Source of the DNA: Rhodothermaeota bacterium MED-G19
Lineage (GTDB): Bacteria > Bacteroidota > Bacteroidia > Cytophagales > MED-G16
Length of the DNA stretch: 62,234 nucleotides
NCBI GenBank assembly: GCA_002457315.1
Contig: NTKI01000007.1
Location: 1 to 62,234 of the forward strand
Direction: 5' to 3'
The notes beneath the pieces are model-generated. The model worked only from the letters and a program-made list of their open reading frames with translations, did no database searches and had not been told where the DNA came from. Below are positions 53,575 through 62,076 of this stretch, in pieces. A program made the translations under genes and the position numbers. Within the stretch, counting starts at the first letter, position 1. The number at the start of each line of letters is the position of its first letter.

Positions 53575-54862
53575 ATTTTTTTTGATAAATATAAATAGGA
53601 ATAGAAAATGAAAGTAGAATTAAACCAGAAATTATTGACTCATATCCTATTCCATAAATTATCCAAACAATAAATAAAAACGTTGGAATTCCCGTTAATA
53701 ATGATGTTTTTAGGTCTGATAAGGTTTTTTTTTCTTTAATTAAGATCATGAACTCTGAAATTGAGATAAATAAGTAAAGCATTAGGCTACAGAAAGTAGA
53801 GGTTAGAATTAAATAAGTAAAAATTTCTGTTAAGTTTTTTGAGAAATTCATAATTATTAAACAAGTAACAAGACAAGTAGATAATATTAGACCTAAGTAA
53901 GGAACGTCATTTTTATTTTTTTTCAGGAAAATTTTTCCCATTAGTTTTCTCTTTGCCAAAGACTTTGGTATTTCTATCTGTAATAATGTCCATCCATTTA
54001 AAGATCCTAGACCAGAAATTATAGCGAATATTGCAATAGCTTTTTTTATGTTATCTCCTAAGACTGTACCAATTGCATCTGCAAATGGTGCATTTGAATT
54101 AGCTATCTCATCTGTTGGAATTATTCCAATTAAGGCAATCATAGAGAGCAAATAAATAAAAATTGTAATAATGGTACCTATAATTGTAGCTCTAGGTATA
54201 TTTTTTTTTGGGTTCTCAATTCTATCACCAGGTATCGTAGCAGATTCTATGCCCAGGAATGCAAAAAAAGTGAGGGTAGTAGTTATATTAATTACATTAA
54301 AATTTGATTCGTTAGATGAGTTAATTGGAAAAAAATTATTTATTTCAAAAACATAAAAACCAATTACTATAGTGACCAATAATGGTATAATTTTTATTAA
54401 AGAGGTAATTAGTTGAAAATTGCCAGCACTTTTAATTCCATAATAATTAATAATTGCAATACTAAATAATATCAAAATTGTAAAGATCATGGCGAAACTT
54501 GAGATATTAAGAAAATCAAAGAATACTGTAGAGTAGCTCGTTACGGCAATTGCTATACTTGCATTAACAAGTAATATAGATACCCAGTAACCCCATATCA
54601 CAAAAAACCCAATAAATTCTCCAAAACTCTTTTCAGTGTAATGGAAAGGACCATTTTCTCCTGGAAAGTTTGTACTTAGTCTTCTGAATATAGAAGCTAT
54701 AAATAGAGCCATAAATCCAGAGATTATCCATCCTAATATACTTATTGAACCGTACTGAGACAAAGATGCGGGTAACATAAATATTCCAACACCAATCATA
54801 TTTCCTAACACAAGGCTAATAGATTGTCTTAAATTTAATTTGAGATTTTTTGAAGTACTCAT
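53567..54862 (-). CDS. APC-superfamily amino-acid permease
   Basis: A 431-residue inner-membrane carrier with about 12 hydrophobic segments. The opening SLVLGNMIGVGIFMLPASLS is the first APC helix with its unwound GxGIF substrate motif, and TLTFFAFLGIESATIPGDRIENPKK is the matching helix-6 motif. A start at 54904 would add 14 residues and leave no promoter space with divergent xylB. I prefer the ATG at 54862 (MSTSKNLKLNLRQS). It is coupled to the class V aminotransferase gene by an 8-base overlap. The amino-acid substrate is not decidable. Confidence 0.88.
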   Translation of the reverse strand: MSTSKNLKLNLRQSISLVLGNMIGVGIFMLPASLSQYGSISILGWIISGFMALFIASIFRRLSTNFPGENGPFHYTEKSFGEFIGFFVIWGYWVSILLVNASIAIAVTSYSTVFFDFLNISSFAMIFTILILFSIAIINYYGIKSAGNFQLITSLIKIIPLLVTIVIGFYVFEINNFFPINSSNESNFNVINITTTLTFFAFLGIESATIPGDRIENPKKNIPRATIIGTIITIFIYLLSMIALIGIIPTDEIANSNAPFADAIGTVLGDNIKKAIAIFAIISGLGSLNGWTLLQIEIPKSLAKRKLMGKIFLKKNKNDVPYLGLILSTCLVTCLIIMNFSKNLTEIFTYLILTSTFCSLMLYLFISISEFMILIKEKKTLSDLKTSLLTGIPTFLFIVWIIYGIGYESIISGLILLSFSIPIYIYQKKYA

Positions 54863-54904
54863 AGATATTCCTAATATAATATTTTTAATTTTATAATTAG
54901 TCAT

Positions 54905-56389
54905 ATGAATTCATTAGAAAAAAAACATTCAATAGGTATCGATCTTGGAAGCTCCTCAGTTAAAATGACAATAATTAATCTTATTAATGGAGAAAGTATT
55001 GATACTGTTACCTTCCCTCAAAAAGAAATGAAGATAGAGACTCCAGAGAAAGATTGGGCAGAGCAAGATCCGGAATTATGGTGGAAATCTGTAAAAGAAT
55101 GTTTTTATTTTCTTAAGAAAAGAAATGATTTGACATCTGTGATTTCTATAGGTGTTTCTTATCAGATGCATGGTCTTGTTGCCATAGACAAAGATGGTAA
55201 TATTCTTTTTCCCTCTATAATATGGTGTGATTCCAGAGCTCTAAAAATAGGTGATGATGCTAATAAGAAGTTGAGTAATTCATTAATATCTGATCATTTA
55301 TTAAATTCTCCTGGAAATTTTACTGCATCTAAATTAAAATGGGTAATGGAAAATAATATAAACGCATACTCCTCAATATACAAATTTATGCTCCCTGGTG
55401 ATTATATATTATACAAGCTAACAGGAGAATTGTCTACTACTAAAACTGGTTTATCAGAAGGAGTGTTATGGGATTTTGAGAATGAAAAAATATGTGAAGA
55501 ATTAATGAAATTTTATGAGATAGACGAAGAAAAAGTTCCTAATGTGGTTGATTCTTTTGGTGATCAAGGAAAATTATTAAAAGATAATAGTAATGATTTT
55601 GGTCTAAGTGAAAATGTAGTTGTTTCATATAGATGTGGTGACCAGCCAAATAATGCATTTTCATTAAATGTTTTAGATCCAGGAGAAATTGCTGCTACAG
55701 CAGGAACCTCTGCTGTCATATATTGTGTTTCAGATAAGAAAATATATGATAAAAATAATAGAGTTAATACTTTCTTACATTGCAATAATACTTCTCTAAA
55801 GAAAAGAAATGGAATTTTACTCTGTGTCAATGGATCTGGAATAGCTTACTCATGGATAAGAAGTGTTTTAGGTGAAATTTCATACTCTGAAATGGATAAA
55901 AAAGCTGAATTAATAAAAAATTTAGATGATTTGATTTTTTTTCCTTTTGGAAATGGATCAGAAAGAATGTTCTCAAATAATAGCAATATTAAATCTATGT
56001 TTCATGGGATTGATTTTAATAGGCATAATAAATATCATTTAGTTAAATCAGTCCTAGAGGGTGTCTCCTTCTCATTATCTTATGGGATTGAACTATTAAG
56101 AGATATGGGTATAGAGGTGAATACTGTAAAAGTTGGGAATCAAAATCTTTTTAAGAGTAAAATTTTCAGAAAAACATTTGTTAATATATCTAAGATAAAA
56201 TTAATGGTTTATGAAACAGATGGATCTATTGGAGCTGCAAGAGGTGCTGGAATAGGAGTAGGTTATTATAAAGATGAAAAAGATGCATTTCAAAATCTAG
56301 AATGTATTGATGAATTATGTCCATCATTATCACCTAATTTAGATGAGTCTTATCTAAATTGGAAAATGGTATTAAATAAATTAAATTAA
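54905..56389 (+). CDS. xylB: Xylulokinase
   Basis: A 494-residue FGGY-family sugar kinase that phosphorylates D-xylulose. The ATP-binding N-terminal loop is GIDLGSSSVKMTI, the sugar pocket has SYQMHGLVAID and IWCDSRA, and the catalytic base Asp is in YRCGDQPNNAFSL. The C-terminal phosphate loop has GAARGAGIG. Length is typical (about 490). xylA follows 4 bases later, forming a minimal isomerase-pathway operon. No XylR or xylose importer is adjacent. Confidence 0.94.
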   Translation: MNSLEKKHSIGIDLGSSSVKMTIINLINGESIDTVTFPQKEMKIETPEKDWAEQDPELWWKSVKECFYFLKKRNDLTSVISIGVSYQMHGLVAIDKDGNILFPSIIWCDSRALKIGDDANKKLSNSLISDHLLNSPGNFTASKLKWVMENNINAYSSIYKFMLPGDYILYKLTGELSTTKTGLSEGVLWDFENEKICEELMKFYEIDEEKVPNVVDSFGDQGKLLKDNSNDFGLSENVVVSYRCGDQPNNAFSLNVLDPGEIAATAGTSAVIYCVSDKKIYDKNNRVNTFLHCNNTSLKKRNGILLCVNGSGIAYSWIRSVLGEISYSEMDKKAELIKNLDDLIFFPFGNGSERMFSNNSNIKSMFHGIDFNRHNKYHLVKSVLEGVSFSLSYGIELLRDMGIEVNTVKVGNQNLFKSKIFRKTFVNISKIKLMVYETDGSIGAARGAGIGVGYYKDEKDAFQNLECIDELCPSLSPNLDESYLNWKMVLNKLN

Positions 56390-56393
56390 AACA

Positions 56394-57725
56394 GTGGGAA
56401 CAATAATAGGTCAAAAAGAGTTTTTTAAGGGAATAGGTCAAATAAAATTTGAGGGAGAGGAATCTGATAATCCACTTGCATATAGGTTTTATGATAAAAA
56501 CCAATTAGTCTTTGGTAAACCGATGAAAGAGCATTTTAAATTTGCTGTGGCTTACTGGCATTCTTTTGTAAATTCTGGGAATGATCCTTTTGGAGTTGGT
56601 ACAAAAAAATATCCTTGGATGGAATCAAAGGATACAACTAAAAGAGCACATCAAAAAATGGATGCGGCTTTCGAATTCATATCTAAACTTGATCTCGAAT
56701 ATTTTTGTTTTCATGATTTTGATCTAATAGATGAAGGAAATTCGATATCTGAATCTGAAAAAAGATTAAATGATATATCTGATTATTGTCTTTTGAAAAT
56801 GGAAAAATCTAATATAAAGCCGTTATGGGGGACTGCTAATTTGTTTTCAAATCCAAGATATATGAATGGAGCCGCAACAAATCCTGATTTTAATGTTGTA
56901 TCATATGCTGCTGCCCAGGTTAAAAATGCAATTGATATTACCTTAAAGTTAAAAGGTGAAAATTATGTTTTTTGGGGAGGAAGAGAAGGTTATATGTCAC
57001 TTCTTAATACTGATATGAAAAGAGAACTTGATAACCTAGCTACATTTCTTCATATGGCTAAAGACTATGGAAGATCTCAAGGTTTTAAAGGTTGTTTTTT
57101 TATTGAACCTAAACCGATGGAACCATCTAAACATCAATACGATTATGACGCTGCAACTGTAATTGGATTTTTGAAGGAATATGGTCTTGATAAAGATTTT
57201 AAGTTAAATATTGAGGTTAATCATGCCACACTGGCTAATCATACTTTTGATCACGAACTGCAAACTGCTGCAAATTCTAATATGTTGGGGAGTATAGATG
57301 CAAACAGGGGAGACTATCAAAATGGATGGGATACAGATCAATTCCCTAATAACATTTATGAAATTATTGAGGCTTTGCTTGTTATAATTAGATCTGGTGG
57401 GCTTCAGGGGGGAGGTATTAATTTTGATGCTAAGACAAGAAGAAACTCTACTGATCTAGAGGATTTATTTTACTCACATATTGGTGGTATAGATATCTTT
57501 GCAAGATCGTTATTGATAACACAAAAAATCATTGAGGATTCGGATTATATTTCAATGCTAAATAATAGATACTCATCATTTGAGACAGATACAGGAAAAA
57601 AATTCACAAGAGGTAAGCTTACTATGGAAGATATGAATGCTTATGCTAAGAAATCAAATGAGCCTAAATTAAAATCAGGTAATCAGGAGCTTTTTGAAAA
57701 CCTTATCAATAGACACATCAGATAA
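56394..57725 (+). CDS. xylA: Xylose isomerase
   Basis: A 443-residue class II xylose isomerase that converts D-xylose to D-xylulose with two divalent metals. The catalytic His107 and Asp110 are in YFCFHDFD, and the metal-site stretches FWGGREGYMSLLNTDM, FIEPKPMEPSKHQYDYD and LGSIDANRGDYQNGWDTDQF are intact. The start is a GTG 4 bases after xylB and gives the expected N-terminus (GQKEFFKGIGQIKFEG). Length matches class II (about 440). In the window, transketolase can consume the product after xylB acts. Confidence 0.96.
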   Translation: MGTIIGQKEFFKGIGQIKFEGEESDNPLAYRFYDKNQLVFGKPMKEHFKFAVAYWHSFVNSGNDPFGVGTKKYPWMESKDTTKRAHQKMDAAFEFISKLDLEYFCFHDFDLIDEGNSISESEKRLNDISDYCLLKMEKSNIKPLWGTANLFSNPRYMNGAATNPDFNVVSYAAAQVKNAIDITLKLKGENYVFWGGREGYMSLLNTDMKRELDNLATFLHMAKDYGRSQGFKGCFFIEPKPMEPSKHQYDYDAATVIGFLKEYGLDKDFKLNIEVNHATLANHTFDHELQTAANSNMLGSIDANRGDYQNGWDTDQFPNNIYEIIEALLVIIRSGGLQGGGINFDAKTRRNSTDLEDLFYSHIGGIDIFARSLLITQKIIEDSDYISMLNNRYSSFETDTGKKFTRGKLTMEDMNAYAKKSNEPKLKSGNQELFENLINRHIR

Positions 57726-57781
57726 TTTGACTTGTACTGAATTTCTTTGATATTAAAATATTCTCTAATAAGGTACTTTTT

Positions 57782-59236
57782 TTATAATGATAAACCTATC
57801 AACAAATAAAGAAGACTAGTTATCAATCCAGAAATAAGAGCGTATGGCAATTGAGTTTTCACGTGATCTATATGATCACTGGCAGATGCCATCGATGAAA
57901 TTACCGAAGTGTCAGATATAGGAGAGCAGTGGTCACCAAAAAGCCCACCTCCAAGAGCTGCAGCGACAGCAATAGAACTATCTATTTCCATCTGATTAGA
58001 TATGGGAACAGCAATAGCAATCATAATAGCAAATGTTCCCCAAGAGGTACCTGTAGAAAACGAAATAAAACAACTAGTTAAAAATAGTAGGACAGGTACT
58101 AGTTTAGGAGATAAAATATTTTTTAATTCATTAGAGACATAAATTCCAGTTCCTAGTTCATTACATAGATTTCCAATAGCAAATGCTAACATTATTAATA
58201 ATGAGAGTTGCATCATTCCACCCATACCTTTTATAGAATGTGAAATAACTTCTTTTACAGATAATATTCCGTTTATCACATAGTAAAATGATGTAATAAT
58301 TATCGATAATATTATTGAATATAATACTGAAGTAGAACCTGATGCATTTCCTAATATTCCAAAAAATGTAATATTTTCTTCAGATTTATCATATCCAGTA
58401 TAGAATAACATTAATAGCATTATCACTATCATTGATATCATAGGAATTAACATATTTAATGGGTTTTTTTTAACTCCCTTTTTTGTTTTTATTATAGTTA
58501 TCTCTTCTGACATCATGGGTGATGATCCTTTATCAAATAAGATCCCTTCTTTTGTTCTTTTTTCAGCTTTTTTCATTAAACCAAAATCTTTACCAGTAAT
58601 GATTATAACTAATAAGACCACAATAACTAAAATAGGATAGAAGTTATATTTCATTGCTGATACTAATGCCATAAATGGGTTTTCAATACCTTGAGTTATT
58701 AGAAGACCCATTATGAATGCACCCCAGCCGTTAAATGGAATTAATAGTTTTGATGGAGCTGAAGTTGAGTCAGCTATATAAGCTAATTTCTCTCTTGAAA
58801 TCTTCAGCTTATCAAATATAGGTCTAAATAATGTTCCTACTGTTAGGGCAGAAATATTTGACTCAACAAATATTAAAATTCCTGTTAAAGAAGCATAAAG
58901 CTGAACTTTTTTTCTATTCTTTTCATTACTACCTTCTCCTAATTTTTTCTGAAAACTTTTTATGAAACTCTCTACACCACCTGAAACTTGAATTAAAGTT
59001 ATTAGTGAACCTACTAGGAATGTAAAAAAAACAATTCTAGTATTTCCGGGGTCATTAAATACATTTACAATATTTTCGATTGTTAGAATGATACCTAGGA
59101 ATGGATTCCAGTTACCTATGATGAGCCAACCACAGAAAATACCAGTCAATAATGATATAAAAACTTGTTTTGTTCTTATTGCTAATGTTATCGCTATTAA
59201 TGGTGGAATTAAAGAAAGAAAACCATAGTTATCCAT
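57782..59236 (-). CDS. NhaC-family sodium:proton antiporter
   Basis: A 484-residue inner-membrane antiporter with about 12 membrane segments. Its N-terminus (LSLIPPLIAITLAIRTKQVF) and ISLLTGIFCGWLI are typical NhaC, and the core motifs TSWGTFAIMIAIAVPI, AAALGGGLFGDHCSPISDT and ESNISALTVGTLFRPIFDKL are present. Family members exchange sodium for protons, or couple to organic anions such as malate and lactate. It is a single-gene unit. The 56-base gap to xylA shows no clear hairpin terminator. Confidence 0.92.
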   Translation of the reverse strand: MDNYGFLSLIPPLIAITLAIRTKQVFISLLTGIFCGWLIIGNWNPFLGIILTIENIVNVFNDPGNTRIVFFTFLVGSLITLIQVSGGVESFIKSFQKKLGEGSNEKNRKKVQLYASLTGILIFVESNISALTVGTLFRPIFDKLKISREKLAYIADSTSAPSKLLIPFNGWGAFIMGLLITQGIENPFMALVSAMKYNFYPILVIVVLLVIIITGKDFGLMKKAEKRTKEGILFDKGSSPMMSEEITIIKTKKGVKKNPLNMLIPMISMIVIMLLMLFYTGYDKSEENITFFGILGNASGSTSVLYSIILSIIITSFYYVINGILSVKEVISHSIKGMGGMMQLSLLIMLAFAIGNLCNELGTGIYVSNELKNILSPKLVPVLLFLTSCFISFSTGTSWGTFAIMIAIAVPISNQMEIDSSIAVAAALGGGLFGDHCSPISDTSVISSMASASDHIDHVKTQLPYALISGLITSLLYLLIGLSL

Positions 59237-59250
59237 AAACCAATATTAAC

Positions 59251-59258
59251 TAAATTTG
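59251..59258 (+). promoter_or_regulatory. Candidate -7 box TAAATTTG for the lipase/NlpC pair
   Basis: Exact TAnnTTTG match ending 16 bases before the ATG at 59275, in the 38-base region shared with nhaC. No -33 TTG is clear. Confidence 0.38.
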
Positions 59259-59274
59259 TATGAATAAATAACAT

Positions 59275-60453
59275 ATGATTAAAATTAAATCTTACTTAAT
59301 AATATTCCTTTTAATATTCTCCTCATGTGATAATAGTGATGAAATAACTAGGGTTCATATTGATACATATACAAAGCTTTTTACTATCACTAATGATAAT
59401 ATTATTACAATTGTTCAAGATTCTGAATTTGAAAATTTAAAGGATTATTTAGAATATGGTATTAGTTTATATACAATTACCTATAATACCACATACAAGG
59501 GAAAAAACATTAAGGCTTCCGGTTTAGTTTCATTTCCAGATACTGATAAGGGAATGCCAATACTTAATTTTAATCATGGCACCACATCTCTTCATGCTGA
59601 CGCACCTACAGAAGACCTTATTCAGTACAGTTTTTTTTCTAATGCTGCAAGTGCTGGATATATTTTTGTTATACCTGATTATTTAGGCTTTGGAGTGTCT
59701 GAGGATATAGTACATCCTTATTATAGATCTGATATAACAGGACAGACAGTTGTAGACATGATAAGGGCAACAAAAGAATTAGCTAGAATAGAAGGATATA
59801 ATTTTAATGGGGATGTGTTTTTGTCAGGATACTCAGAAGGTGGATTTGCTACTATGTCTGCTCATCATAATATGGAAGAAAACAGTTATAAAGGATTAAA
59901 TCTTGTCGCTTCAGCACCTGCGTCTGGAGGATATGACATCACAGGTATGCTAGACTATTTTCTTTCAAAGGAAACATATCATGTCCCTTATTACATAGCC
60001 TATGTTGCAATGGGTTATAAAACTTCTTACGATTGGGATCTGCCACTATCTGCAATGTTTAATGATCCTTATGCAAGTTTAATACCTTCATATTTTAATG
60101 GTAAATATTCAGGATATGAAATTAATTCAGTATTAACTGATGATTTAAGTTTATTATTAACATCTAATTTTAGAAATAATATTAACTCAGATCCAGATTT
60201 AAAGATAATAGTTGATGCATTTGAAGAAAACAGTTTGAATAACTGGATTCCTAAAAAGAAGATGCTAATGTACCATGGTACTGATGATATTACTGTTCCA
60301 TATCAAAACTCAGTTGATACCTACAATAACTTTATATCTCTAGGTGCAGATAAATCAATAATAGAATTTATTCAGCTCCAAGGAGAAAATCACTCAAGTG
60401 GTTCAATACCTTATATTGTTGATCTTTTTGATAGATTTAATGAATTAAAATGA
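59275..60453 (+). CDS. Lipoprotein alpha/beta hydrolase (secretory lipase-like)
   Basis: A 392-residue lipoprotein with lipobox IFSSC (Cys18). The alpha/beta hydrolase core has the oxyanion HG in NFNHGTTS, nucleophile Ser187 in LSGYSEGGFA, acid Asp337 or Asp338 in YHGTDDITVP and His373 in GENHSSG. The layout (oxyanion FNHGT, PDYLGFG, GYSEGG) resembles the secretory lipase group. It could be an esterase or lipase acting at the cell surface or in the periplasm. It overlaps the NlpC/P60 gene by 4 bases. Confidence 0.85.
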   Translation: MIKIKSYLIIFLLIFSSCDNSDEITRVHIDTYTKLFTITNDNIITIVQDSEFENLKDYLEYGISLYTITYNTTYKGKNIKASGLVSFPDTDKGMPILNFNHGTTSLHADAPTEDLIQYSFFSNAASAGYIFVIPDYLGFGVSEDIVHPYYRSDITGQTVVDMIRATKELARIEGYNFNGDVFLSGYSEGGFATMSAHHNMEENSYKGLNLVASAPASGGYDITGMLDYFLSKETYHVPYYIAYVAMGYKTSYDWDLPLSAMFNDPYASLIPSYFNGKYSGYEINSVLTDDLSLLLTSNFRNNINSDPDLKIIVDAFEENSLNNWIPKKKMLMYHGTDDITVPYQNSVDTYNNFISLGADKSIIEFIQLQGENHSSGSIPYIVDLFDRFNELK

Positions 60454-61562
60454 TAAGATATTTTTTTCTTTTTTTTCTTATTTCATGCAGCAGTAATTAC
60501 AATGTCATTAAGCTTGATTCTTATATAGAGTTTATTCAAAATAAATACGCGCCTGATAGAAGGGTAGCATTATTTGATATAGATTATTCACATAATAATG
60601 ATGTCATAATAGTTGGAGGTGAAACTAACTTAAAATCTGCTAAAGAACATCTATTAAATATTCTAGATAGTTTAGACATAAATTATGAAGACAACATTGA
60701 TTTACTTCCCAATACAAAGATCTATGGAATAATTAATAATTCAGTTGGAAATTTAAGGGGAAGACCATCACACTCTTCAGAATTAGTTTCTCAGACAATC
60801 CTTGGAACAAGAGTAGATATTTTAAAGAAAGAAGGTGAGTGGTATCTTATTCAAACCCCTGATGATTATATATCATGGATAGATCATGGTGGAATTACTA
60901 TTGTTTCAGAAAGTGAATACTCAAATTATTATAATAAAACTTATATTTTTAATCAAATACAAGGGTTTGCATATGCTTCTACTATGAAAAATGAGATAGT
61001 CTCTGATTTAGTTGTGGGATCAATTTTGAATATAATTGATAAGAAAAATAATTTCTATAAAATTCAATATCCTGACAAAAGAATAGGATGGGTTGAAAGT
61101 AAATATGTATCTCAAATTTTTGATAGTTCTAAGAATTCAACTTCTGATTTAATAATTAATTCAAAAAAATTTATAGGAATACCATATCTCTGGGGCGGGA
61201 CTTCCTCTAAAGGATTTGACTGTTCTGGTTTTACAAAAACTGTCTATTTAATGAACGGTCTTGTAATTCCAAGAGATGCATCTCAGCAAATTAATGAGGG
61301 CTTATTGGTAGATAAAGATAGAAATTGGGATAAACTACAAGAAGGTGATCTAATGTTTTTTGGTTATTATAGAGACGGAAGAAGAAGAATTGATCATGTT
61401 GCAATTTGGATAGGAGACGGTAATTTTATTCAAGCTTCAAAAAATGTGAGAATTAACTCTGTTTACTCTGATGATCCAATTTACGATAAGTATCATATGG
61501 ATAAATATATTGAAACTAGAAGAATAATAGGTAATGAAACAGATGGAGTAAAAAAATTATAA
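60450..61562 (+). CDS. Lipoprotein NlpC/P60 (C40) peptidase with SH3b domains
   Basis: A 370-residue murein peptidase, lipobox LISC (Cys13). Two SH3-like segments lie at about 90-150 (YGIINNSVGNLRGRPSHSSE, GEWYLIQTPD, YISWIDHGG) and about 165-222 (NFYKIQYPDKRIGWVESKYV). The C40 domain (about 235-365) has catalytic Cys258 (KGFDCSGF) and His316 (RIDHVAIWIG), with GIPYLWGGTSS before it. The likely substrate is the D-Glu-DAP bond of peptide stems. It is translationally coupled to the upstream hydrolase (ATGA overlap) and overlaps the convergent tlpA-like gene by 6 bases. Confidence 0.92.
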   Translation: MIRYFFLFFLISCSSNYNVIKLDSYIEFIQNKYAPDRRVALFDIDYSHNNDVIIVGGETNLKSAKEHLLNILDSLDINYEDNIDLLPNTKIYGIINNSVGNLRGRPSHSSELVSQTILGTRVDILKKEGEWYLIQTPDDYISWIDHGGITIVSESEYSNYYNKTYIFNQIQGFAYASTMKNEIVSDLVVGSILNIIDKKNNFYKIQYPDKRIGWVESKYVSQIFDSSKNSTSDLIINSKKFIGIPYLWGGTSSKGFDCSGFTKTVYLMNGLVIPRDASQQINEGLLVDKDRNWDKLQEGDLMFFGYYRDGRRRIDHVAIWIGDGNFIQASKNVRINSVYSDDPIYDKYHMDKYIETRRIIGNETDGVKKL

Positions 61563-62033
61563 TTTTTCAATTTCAATAATTTTATTAATAAAATTATTTG
61601 TATTAAAGTCAACTCCTCCTGTTAATCTAAATGTTTCAATTCCTGATTTATCATATACTAAAGTGGTAGGTAGGCTATATGCATTGAAGTAAGATAGGTC
61701 ACCATGAAGTTTTATAAATTCTAAGTTAAATTTTCTTTTCTTAACAAAATCTTTAATTAAACTTATATCCTCATTAGAGACAGCAAAGATCTTAACTTTT
61801 TTATTTTTGAACTTCATTTTTGCTTTTTCTAAGCTTTCAAATTCAGCTATACAAGGTTTGCACCATGTTGCCCAAATATTTAAAATTATAACATTACCTT
61901 CATAACTTTCTAATTTGAATTCTTCTCCATTAATTTTTGTAAGTACCGAGTAATCCCTATCATTTACTTTTTTCTCCTTTACACTACAGCCTAAAATTGT
62001 TAAAAAAAGCAAATGAACAAATACTAATCTCAT
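61557..62033 (-). CDS. TlpA-like thioredoxin-fold lipoprotein
   Basis: A 158-residue periplasmic redox protein. The lipobox is ILGC (Cys16), and the thioredoxin motif is WATWCKPC in IWATWCKPCIAEFESLEKA. The cis-Pro loop is in SLPTTLVYD. TlpA/ResA proteins reduce periplasmic disulfides, often for cytochrome c or copper-enzyme maturation. No such genes are in the window, but the divergent neighbour encodes a heavy-metal-associated domain protein, so metal delivery is a plausible link. Confidence 0.88.
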   Translation of the reverse strand: MRLVFVHLLFLTILGCSVKEKKVNDRDYSVLTKINGEEFKLESYEGNVIILNIWATWCKPCIAEFESLEKAKMKFKNKKVKIFAVSNEDISLIKDFVKKRKFNLEFIKLHGDLSYFNAYSLPTTLVYDKSGIETFRLTGGVDFNTNNFINKIIEIEKL

Positions 62034-62076
62034 TTTTTATTATTTTTGTGGTAAGTAAAATATTAAATTTAGCTTT

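Noticed and set aside
54863-54904. Longer start for the APC permease at 54904
   Set aside because: It would leave no space at all between the divergent APC and xylB starts; the ATG at 54862 leaves 42 bases for promoters.
57726-57781. Terminator between xylA and nhaC
   Set aside because: Only weak, interrupted pairing and a T run on one strand; no convincing stem.
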